Shown here one piece after another: positions 19,601 to 25,790 of a DNA stretch of 47,806 bases. The DNA comes from Rickettsiales bacterium (GTDB lineage: Bacteria; Pseudomonadota; Alphaproteobacteria; Rs-D84), in NCBI GenBank assembly GCA_031260805.1, contig JAISKV010000006.1:1-47806 (forward strand), written 5' to 3'. Numbering within the stretch: position 1 is the stretch's first letter; every line of letters begins with the position of its first letter. The notes beneath the pieces are model-generated. The model did not search any database, was not told where the DNA came from, and saw only the letters and a program-made list of their open reading frames with translations. The position numbers were made by a program, and so were the translations under genes.

Positions 19601-21580
19601 AATGCAAACGGCGGATCCGGCGCAACAGCGGACAAGCAATGCACTTATGACCAGAATTGCCAATTGACCAGCAACGGATTTTACAAGACCGGATATGTCT
19701 GGACCGGATGGGCGACTGCGGCCGCGGCGGAAACCAGCCTGTCGGACGGCGACATGGTTCTGAATCGCACTGCGGCGGAAAATGAAATTTATAACTTGTT
19801 CGCTAAATACGGCCGTTGCGCGATCGGATATTATTATGACGGGGCATCGTGCGCCGAGTGCCCAATAGGAGCGGTTTGCGGAACAGAAACCTGCATTGAT
19901 GAAGCCGATTGCTGCCCGACTGGAAAATACTTTAACGGAACTTCGTGCGTTTCATGCCCGGCGGGGGATCCGACCTGCACCAGCGGCGGCGGTTGCAGCG
20001 CGTCTTTTGTCTGCTGCCCATCCGGATATTGGAACGACAGCGGAACATGCCGGCAGTGCGCAGTTGGCGACACGACATGCGGAACGAATGGCGGCGGTGG
20101 CGATGATCATTGCCCGATCGGATACTATTTCACAGGGACCGGATGCGCGAATTGCCCGAACGGTCAGACAACTTGCAGCGGAACTTGCACAGGCGGCGCT
20201 TGCGTATGCCCGAACGGAACAACGACGGCCGCGGGCGGCATGACCAGCCTTAACGATTGCAGCGTCAGTTGCAACACGGCGAACGGAACGGTATCGGCAA
20301 CTTGGCTGGATCCTTCATTTGCAGATGTCTTGTCCGGCAAGGCGTGCCAAGTTGACGATTGCGGCGGCGGGGCGGTGCCAAATGGCGGCGGCGATCAGTG
20401 CGATCTGTGTCCGATCGGGACATATAAACTGGACTCGTTCTATCCGGCCCAGGTCTGCGCGATATGCCCGCCGAACTTTGAGTGCACCGAACCCGGAACC
20501 GGTGGCGGCGGCGGATTGGACAGCATTTTCAAGTGCAAATACGGATGGACAATGCGCGGCGATCCTGATGCGGGAACCGCTTGGTGCGAATCAAACTGCG
20601 ATTTCGGAACAACAGGGTTTGGAATGCAAAACGCAAACGGCGCATGCATTTATACAGGATGCATCAGCGGATACCACTTGGTTGACGGCAGCACTGGATG
20701 CGAAGCGGATGTCCGGCAATGCAACACCGCCGACGGCACCGGATACCAGACTTGGAAAAACGGAACCTGGGGAACTTGCGGGCTGACGGCATGCGGCGAA
20801 GGATTTACACTGAAAAATGGTGTCTGCACGCCGAACGACCGCGAATGCACGACAAATGGCGGAACCGGAATGCAGTCCTGGGACGGGACAGCGTGGGGCA
20901 CTTGCCGCGAAACGGCGTGCAATTACAATCACGAAATGATCGGCGGTTCATGCGTGCCTTGCAACTTGCCGAATGCAGCAACTTACTCGCAATCCGGCAA
21001 TTGCAAAATCGCGACATGCAAATCAGGATGGCATGTGTCGGCGTTCGGCGAATGCGAAACAAATACCGTGGAATGCGAAATCCCGCACGCCGTCATCGCG
21101 ACCAAGGTCTGGAATAACAACGCGTACGGCAAATGCACGCCGCAAAAGTGCGAAGATTACTTCCACATAGAAGCCGACGCATGCATCAATGACGACCAGC
21201 CATGCATTCTGGACAACGGCAGCGGAATCGCTTCTTGGAACAAGATTTCCGATACAGCCGGCAATTGGGGTCCGTGCATTATCCAGAATTGCAATCCGGG
21301 ATACACCGGCGACAAAAACCTGACCGCGGAAAAGAACAAAGCCTGCGGAATCTGCAAGAATAGATACGGAATATTTGGTGAAATAGTCGCGGCGTCATAC
21401 GCCCAGGAATGCGAAATTACCGCATGCAATTACCAAGGCGAATTGTATAATCTGGAAGGCGGCGAATGCGTCCCGATTTGCAGCCCGAACGGTCGCAGCG
21501 ATGAAACGGGAACAATGGTGTGGAACAATACGACGCACAAGTGCGAGCGAACCTGCAACGCAGGATACAGCATGTGGTAA
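13655..21580 (+). CDS. Giant exported Cys-rich protein with InlB-B-like repeats and TNFR/ephrin-receptor-like Cys-rich repeats
   Basis: 2641 aa; signal peptide MPIKRLFFALFGVFVLAAVMPLSVAHA; repeats like FYIQYDANGGSGAPGNLTCTYDGTCTL...VYAVW and CPAGSYKSG..CPICAEGSYSAANGATACTACTAGT; upstream TATAAT and RBS AAGGAAGGGG. Confidence 0.85.
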   Translation: MPIKRLFFALFGVFVLAAVMPLSVAHAAYTCTQCYTQCNANYVYCTTPSFDRGGGNICGTGSDACPACVGCPSGYSRSGTSSTQTACTPDCTQCSTQSPYTLGGCLTNTNSCYRNCATSDIANSYALTGTITKGGTNTCTLTSCNGGYRKSSNACQGCPAGSSSSNGNTNDYCSCNTDTKRGGSWTGESTTSGTTGCSKPSATITFDKGAADSGAPSYTSGIFEYNTAKALPTVNTMAKAGYAFNGWGTANGCTSGDTGNKIYTSTPPSTLFACWTANSNTLSLNKNGGNCTIEGTASTTTASKSLTTGQTYTLPTIDSCAQTNYALPTTRQWCTTDGSGTPTCYNQGATYTMGSGNATLYIKWNYTVAYDGNGRTGGTAMPGSTTCVKNANCTIATVPAAPTRAGYTPNTTTWYSTNAGGTPSYASALTTYTAGPKTLYLKWTANTFYIQYDANGGSGAPGNLTCTYDGTCTLTTTAPTGKPSDYTTFVGWATSTANAASGTTVSTMNNATTTNGDTVKVYAVWSKSCSQTNTITNCSTYTTPTATQYYGGSCSAANRTCATCTACTKGAGVATCSAPGGTTCTYAATCDNGYNTPVVSNTSASCTGNNITINYNRDGGSGSDPASGSCVYGGKFNLATYTGIKSGFSYGGWQNASGTALGGNGVEINCSALGVYSGSTQVKAIWNIETNKVITFAANGGTCTTTTQSVVYNTATNLTDVNTLGCKRDGHVFTGWTGGPNGSYANGASITLTAGTTLTAGWTACGKGQYKPASANATATCGTCGAGSYQQNTGSTSCTACTDGYTSAAGAQASSSCSACGAIDGRNAWGTQTWNAATNVVDGLCTVATCIANRYKSGNTCPACSSVGDGTFTLSDLGTTTQNACYKSCDNITNASSMTGRNYYNQTDTCEVNQCTAGSYKSGTGTTATCPICAEGSYSAANGATACTACTAGTTILGTALADHNAAAKCAACTNTIAAGIDNWAAVAWSANSVPARCTISSCKAAYSLGGTNQSTTCAYCPTTGDGDCGCAAGNFPSGGVCSASTITCVAAGLTGATGNATWTGSAWDLTQCHKTCTPPTLASLPGCKTVSAAYENYYTGVAWPDCTYTVTANDGYTAHSGTAPYCSANDYTITLVQNGGTGGTTSIIETYGTKWTPASITLPSRGNSAFKGYYSADDCGGTAVIPATGTMPANTTYTAAASLYACWKCDAGTYWNGSTCTDCPRGSYKIGESNGYGAAAACTVCPGGQTTASTKTTTNTCAANTCVSTTLISTNANDATGNQGVSGWRTQTFAELAGGGYNSNCSIDSCKTGYARISQNTCSYCSANGGVNSTANGNPIFNSGNANTSSDCIVTTCRAQGYKISALATNNNDCQLCPINQWHIATGTSSVLAYTATGGNNTTASCAADDCAAGYYHEAYLPFLTQASNTPGVCSPAGDCSVSTCYNWNAAGSGNLGCNSSTCLINSCKDGYELKTACSTAADVSCESQYDSNPVCAPKTYTITLNKNPRGSNGTVSGTASASVNCTFDKACTIPVASGLSQNGYTNSNTWCKNADGTGGCFVGAVPAGTNISPTGGAITLYAKWTATEYSVALNAHNNPGGSYYDWHGTQTAYLQYDTGWSVLLGGQFSAQPSIVIPGKNGYVFNGYWTAETGGSQVIDAAGKFKTGFLTLTSNNTTVLHAQWTPKVYTILFDENNGDTPSSPAVLYEKYNTGWFTNAGASAAFTAWTSLPTRATYNFIGFTTEPNGGLVVFDATGAPQLTTISSQTGTTTLYAQWELAIIHCNAGFYKNTSGVCTQCTTGSYCEGGDYLLDTQERGRISCSTVGDGSYTLSAAGSDETSDCYKNTTCGILNSYQITGGTGTQNFGGNDTCTATLVSCNANYWKNVNACTLCPDSGIVSAPSVGDATTCYKICADKATPAHCADIINNLAAANSHYSNPAGTGGAYATCTYTVSPNTGYHTSGSPGANPSCVANNYSIKFNANGGSGATADKQCTYDQNCQLTSNGFYKTGYVWTGWATAAAAETSLSDGDMVLNRTAAENEIYNLFAKYGRCAIGYYYDGASCAECPIGAVCGTETCIDEADCCPTGKYFNGTSCVSCPAGDPTCTSGGGCSASFVCCPSGYWNDSGTCRQCAVGDTTCGTNGGGGDDHCPIGYYFTGTGCANCPNGQTTCSGTCTGGACVCPNGTTTAAGGMTSLNDCSVSCNTANGTVSATWLDPSFADVLSGKACQVDDCGGGAVPNGGGDQCDLCPIGTYKLDSFYPAQVCAICPPNFECTEPGTGGGGGLDSIFKCKYGWTMRGDPDAGTAWCESNCDFGTTGFGMQNANGACIYTGCISGYHLVDGSTGCEADVRQCNTADGTGYQTWKNGTWGTCGLTACGEGFTLKNGVCTPNDRECTTNGGTGMQSWDGTAWGTCRETACNYNHEMIGGSCVPCNLPNAATYSQSGNCKIATCKSGWHVSAFGECETNTVECEIPHAVIATKVWNNNAYGKCTPQKCEDYFHIEADACINDDQPCILDNGSGIASWNKISDTAGNWGPCIIQNCNPGYTGDKNLTAEKNKACGICKNRYGIFGEIVAASYAQECEITACNYQGELYNLEGGECVPICSPNGRSDETGTMVWNNTTHKCERTCNAGYSMW

Positions 21581-21605
21581 AAAACGCGCACAAGCGCGTT
21601 TTTTA
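21579..21605 (+). terminator. Rho-independent terminator of the giant gene
   Basis: AAAAAACGCGCACAAGCGCGTTTTTT. Confidence 0.8.
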
Positions 21606-21638
21606 ATTCACAATGCACAATGCATAATGCACAATTAA
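21604..21638 (+). repeat. Heptanucleotide array, left arm of MITE-like copy 2
   Basis: TAATTCA CAATGCA CAATGCA TAATGCA CAATTAA in strict 7-bp phase. Confidence 0.8.
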
Positions 21639-21833
21639 CCACTACCCCGTCCGCCTGCGGTGTTCACCCCTTCGCCTGCGAAGGGGAATTTGATGGTCTG
21701 CATCACACGATAAAACAACATTTATTGAAACGAAGTCGGGACAATTCCCCTTCGCTGGGACCCACCCACGAAAAACTTCGTTTTTCGCGGGGCCCGGGGA
21801 AGGGGTGGACGCTGCAGGCGGACGGGGTAGTGG
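21639..21833. mobile_element. MITE-like inverted-repeat element, copy 2
   Basis: CCACTACCCCGTCCGCCTGCGG.GTTCACCCCTT ... AAGGGGTGGACGCTGCAGGCGGACGGGGTAGTGG; interior shared with copy 1 (CCCACGAAAAACTTCGTTTTTCGCGGGGCCCGGG). Confidence 0.85.
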
Positions 21834-21893
21834 TACAATTAAGAATTATCAAATTATGTCTGACACTCTGTTTATTATAGCAGACAACGATAA

Positions 21894-21928
21894 TTCTTAT
21901 TTCTTAATTCTTCTTTCTTAATTAAACT
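21894..21928 (+). repeat. Heptanucleotide array TTCTTNN x4 plus one diverged unit
   Basis: TTCTTAT TTCTTAA TTCTTCT TTCTTAA TTAAACT, next to an AACCACCCC(GG)..CACCCCTCCATGGGAGAGG element fragment. Confidence 0.75.
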
Positions 21929-22007
21929 CTGTAAACCACCCCGGCCTTCGGCCACCCCTCCATGGGAGAGGAACTGCCACGAGTTCCGAGTACGAATAAC
22001 GAATCAC

Positions 22008-22037
22008 AAAAAAAACGCGCTTGCGCGCGTTTTTTTT
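22008..22037 (-). terminator. Terminator of rnpB
   Basis: AAAAAAAACGCGCTTGCGCGCGTTTTTTTT. Confidence 0.75.
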
Positions 22038-22336
22038 CAGACTTTCGTAAGCCGGATTCTGTTCCGCGTTTCCACGGCGGACGCAATTAATCTGCCGCGG
22101 CAGATTACTCTGCCGGGTCAAGCCCCCTACCCGTTTCCAACCGGTGGCACGGTTAACGGAAACCTATTTGAGGTTGCATCGCATAGAGATTGCCCGTTTC
22201 ACCCACCGCTTGCCGTGATTCGTCTCTGTTGCTCTGATCGTCGGGTCGCCCCGCGCGGCCGTTGGCCGCTATGCTGCCACATGATGTCCGGACTTTCCTC
22301 GGCCATTGCTGACCGCTGCGTCCTGATCGTCTGATT
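22036..22336 (-). ncRNA. rnpB: RNase P RNA (bacterial type A)
   Basis: Minus strand has GAGGAAAGTCCGGACATC, GGTGAAACGGGCAATCTC, GGGTAGGGGGCTTGACCC and ACAGAATCCGGCTTACG hallmarks. Confidence 0.93.
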
Positions 22337-22380
22337 TTTGCATTCTATCTGATTTTCAATTTAATGCAAATTTATCATTA

Positions 22381-22704
22381 TTATTCGCCTGATTTTTTTG
22401 CGGATTCCAGCGCAAACACCAATGCGCGGCGCGCCGCCAAGCGGATTTTTCCCGCAAAGGCGCGCATATTCATATCGTCCGCGACCCGATTCCCAAAGAT
22501 TTTCGCGATATATTCAATTTGGGCGGGCGACACAGTAAAAACCCGGCTGACTATCTGATCCGGCGTCAATTGTATAACACCGCCGGGGACAATTGGCGCA
22601 GCCGCCGGAATATCCGCGGATTCCGGCGTGCAAATCGGGGCGCGGCCGCGCATTTCCAGTCTTTTTTGGATTTTTTCCAATAATTCGTCGGTTGTTTCTT
22701 TCAT
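22381..22704 (-). CDS. Hypothetical protein
   Basis: 107-aa ORF between rnpB and secA with plausible composition. Confidence 0.5.
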   Translation of the reverse strand: MKETTDELLEKIQKRLEMRGRAPICTPESADIPAAAPIVPGGVIQLTPDQIVSRVFTVSPAQIEYIAKIFGNRVADDMNMRAFAGKIRLAARRALVFALESAKKSGE

Positions 22705-22806
22705 AGTTGCAAATTATATCAGAAAATCGGGAAATCGCAAATAATTTGCCTTGAATATTTGGGACTTATTTACTATATATTCACAGACACAAAGGAATTG
22801 GAACAA

Positions 22807-25368
22807 ATGTTGAAAATATTGCAAAAAATTATTGGAAATTCTAATGACAGATTAATCAAGAATTACGACAAACTGGTATCATTGATAAATGATTTGGAAC
22901 CGTGGTATCACGCGATGACGGACGATCAATTGCGCGACGCGACCACAGAATTAAAGCAAAAACTGGCGGCCGGGGCGCGCGAACAGGATATTCTGGCGGA
23001 CGCATTCGCGCTGGTCCGCGAAGGCGGCATCCGCGCGACCGGCATGCGGCACTTTAATGTCCAGTTAATCGGCGGAATGGTGCTGAACGACGGCCAGATT
23101 TGCGAAATGAAGACCGGCGAAGGAAAAACGCTGGTCGCGACGCTGGCGTTGTTTCTGAAAGCCTTGCACGGCCGCGGCGCGCATCTGATAACCGTGAATG
23201 ATTACCTGGCGTCGCGCGACGCGGAAAGCATGGGCGAGTTATACAAATTCCTGGGGCTGACCGTCGGGGTCATTCAGCACGACATGGACGACGACGCGCG
23301 GCGCGCGGCGTACCAGTGCGACATAACATATGTGACGAACAGCGAACTGGGCTTTGATTATCTGCGCGACAATATGAAGTTCACCAAGGCCCAGCAGGTA
23401 TTGCGTCCGTTCTGGTACGCGATTGTTGACGAAGTGGATTCCATTCTGATTGATGAAGCCCGCACGCCGCTTATCATTTCCGGACCTTCCGAAGACACCA
23501 GCGAACTGTATGTCGCGATTGACGCGGCCGTTAAAAAACTGCGCGAATCCGATTACAAGAAAGACGAAAAGGACAAGCATGTAACCCTGACCGACGCCGG
23601 CGTGGACAGCATGACAAAACTGCTTACCGATTCCGGACTGATGACCGGGGAAAACCTGTACGCGCCTGAAAACTCCGCGCTGGTCATGCATATCGGGCAA
23701 TCGCTGCTGGCAAACCACTTGTATCAGAAAAATGTGAATTATGTCGTGCGCGACGGACAGATTTTAATCGTTGACGAATTCACGGGACGCGTCATGACGG
23801 GCCGGCGTTTCGGCAAAGGCCTGCACCAGGCGATAGAGGCCAAGGAAGGCGTCGCCGTGCAGCCTGAAAATCAGACGGTATCTTCAATTTCTTATCAAAA
23901 CTTGTTCCGGATGTATCCAAAACTGGCCGGGATGACCGGCACCGCGATGACCGAAGCGGCCGAGTTCGAGGAAATTTACAATCTGCGCGTCGTATCCGTG
24001 CCGACCAACCGGCCTGTGATGCGCAACGATCACCAAGACGAAATTTACAAAAACAAGTCCGAAAAATATGACGCGATAATCGCGCAGATAAAAACATGCC
24101 TGGACAGAAGTCAACCCGTTCTGGTCGGGACAATAACAATTGAAAAATCCGAAGAATTGGCGGCGGAAGTCAGAAAACGGCTGAACATCCAGCCGGCGGT
24201 ATTGAATGCCAAGCATCACGAATCCGAAGCGAGAATAATCATGCAGGCCGGCGCCCCAGGGACCATTACAATCGCGACCAACATGGCGGGCCGCGGCACA
24301 GACATCAAACTGGGCGGCAATGCCGAAGAATTAATCAAAGAGCAAAAAGCGACAAGCAAAGAGCAGAAAGATGCAATCTATGCGATGGTTGAAAAAAACA
24401 AAAAGTTGGTTTTGGATGCGGGCGGACTGTTTGTTATTGGAACCGAACGGCACGAATCGCGCCGCATTGACAACCAATTGCGCGGACGATCCGGACGCCA
24501 GGGGGATCCCGGCGAATCCAAGTTCTTTCTGGCATTGGACGACGATTTGATGCGGATTTTCGGCGCGGCGCGGCTGGGCGGCATGCTGACGACGATGGGG
24601 TTGAAACCCGGCGAGGCGATAACGCATCCCTGGATTACCAAGGCCCTGGAAAAAGCGCAGAAGCGCGTGGAAGCCCGGTATTTTGAGTCGCGCAAGGAAC
24701 TGTTAAAGTACGACAATGTCATGAACGAGCAGCGCAAGGTTGTTTATTCCCAGCGCGACGAATTGATGTCTTCGGAAAATCTGCAACCGTTCATGCGCGA
24801 GTTAATCGGCGATGTCGTTGAAAATATTTGCGAGTCAAACATTCCGGAAAAATCGCGTTCCGAAGAATGGAATACCGATGGCATTCATGACGCGTTCATC
24901 CGGACATTCGGCATGGACATAACAGATATCCAAAACTGGAAGTCGGACGAAACAATCAACGAAACCAAGGCGTTTGATTCTTTGCTGCAACTGGCAAACT
25001 CGCGCTATGCGGCGCAAGAGCAAAAGTACGGACGCGAACTGATGGCGATGGCCGAGCGCCAGATGACGCTGTCCGCGCTGGACGCTTGCTGGAAACGGCA
25101 TCTGGCCCAGATGGATTACTTGCAGACGGGAATCGGGCTGCGTGGGTACGCCCAGAAAAATCCATTGTATGAATACAAGCGCGAGGCTTTTGATTTATTC
25201 AAGAACATGATGCTGGCATTCAAGACTCAGTCCGTCGTTTATGTTTGCAGAATGGAACTGAATCGCCGCGAGTTGGAAGAAACCAAGGCCGACCAAGAAT
25301 CGTACGGGGAATCGCTGAATGACGAAACGCCTGCAATCGCCGAAGACAAATGGAAAAAAATATTTTAG
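22807..25368 (+). CDS. secA: Preprotein translocase subunit SecA (no C-terminal Zn/SecB-binding tail)
   Basis: MKTGEGKTLVATL, VDEVDSILIDEARTPLIISG, TNMAGRGTDIKLGG, GTERHESRRIDNQLRGRSGRQGDPGES; RBS AAAGGAAT. Confidence 0.96.
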   Translation: MLKILQKIIGNSNDRLIKNYDKLVSLINDLEPWYHAMTDDQLRDATTELKQKLAAGAREQDILADAFALVREGGIRATGMRHFNVQLIGGMVLNDGQICEMKTGEGKTLVATLALFLKALHGRGAHLITVNDYLASRDAESMGELYKFLGLTVGVIQHDMDDDARRAAYQCDITYVTNSELGFDYLRDNMKFTKAQQVLRPFWYAIVDEVDSILIDEARTPLIISGPSEDTSELYVAIDAAVKKLRESDYKKDEKDKHVTLTDAGVDSMTKLLTDSGLMTGENLYAPENSALVMHIGQSLLANHLYQKNVNYVVRDGQILIVDEFTGRVMTGRRFGKGLHQAIEAKEGVAVQPENQTVSSISYQNLFRMYPKLAGMTGTAMTEAAEFEEIYNLRVVSVPTNRPVMRNDHQDEIYKNKSEKYDAIIAQIKTCLDRSQPVLVGTITIEKSEELAAEVRKRLNIQPAVLNAKHHESEARIIMQAGAPGTITIATNMAGRGTDIKLGGNAEELIKEQKATSKEQKDAIYAMVEKNKKLVLDAGGLFVIGTERHESRRIDNQLRGRSGRQGDPGESKFFLALDDDLMRIFGAARLGGMLTTMGLKPGEAITHPWITKALEKAQKRVEARYFESRKELLKYDNVMNEQRKVVYSQRDELMSSENLQPFMRELIGDVVENICESNIPEKSRSEEWNTDGIHDAFIRTFGMDITDIQNWKSDETINETKAFDSLLQLANSRYAAQEQKYGRELMAMAERQMTLSALDACWKRHLAQMDYLQTGIGLRGYAQKNPLYEYKREAFDLFKNMMLAFKTQSVVYVCRMELNRRELEETKADQESYGESLNDETPAIAEDKWKKIF

Positions 25369-25789
25369 TTATTAGTTATTATACCTTGGAAATTGGAATG
25401 GCAGAGAGCATAATCTTGATTAAAAGTGAAGCATTTGCAGATCGCATAATAAAATTATATAAATTTCTATGTTATGAAAAACAAGAATATATAATTTCTA
25501 AACAAATCTTCCGAAGTGGTACCAGTATTGGCGCAAATATTGCAGAATCAATGTATGCGGAAAGCAAAAAGGACTTTATATCAAAACTCGCAATTGCACA
25601 AAAGGAAACCGCGGAAACATTATACTGGTTGCGCAGACTTCAAGCAGGGCAATTTATAAATACATCGCAGTATGAGAATATTTATGCAGATTGCACGGAA
25701 CTTATAAAAATAATAACTTCCATAATAACATCAACAAAATTAAAATATGTGCCCAAGAGTATAATAACTAATAACTAATAATTAATAAC
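25365..25789. mobile_element. Heptad-armed inverted-repeat element (TTAGTTA family) carrying a four-helix-bundle ORF
   Basis: Left TTAGTTA TTAGTTA TTATACC (25365-25385); right GTATAATAACTAATAACTAATAATTAATAAC (25759-25789); 20-bp perfect terminal inverted repeat. Confidence 0.75.
25398..25778 (+). CDS. Four helix bundle protein (TIGR02436 / 23S rRNA IVS ORF / Avd-like)
   Basis: YEKQEYIISKQIFRSGTSIGANIAESMYAESKKDFISKLAIAQKETAETLYWLRRL is the family signature. Confidence 0.88.
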   Translation: MAESIILIKSEAFADRIIKLYKFLCYEKQEYIISKQIFRSGTSIGANIAESMYAESKKDFISKLAIAQKETAETLYWLRRLQAGQFINTSQYENIYADCTELIKIITSIITSTKLKYVPKSIITNN

Positions 25790-25790
25790 C

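Noticed and set aside
21604-21638. CRISPR-like short repeats
   Set aside because: Units are contiguous 7-mers without unique spacers and there are no cas genes; not a CRISPR array.
25398-25778. Diversity-generating retroelement (Avd plus RT plus TR/VR)
   Set aside because: No reverse transcriptase or template/variable repeat pair is present in the window; only the Avd-like four-helix-bundle ORF.
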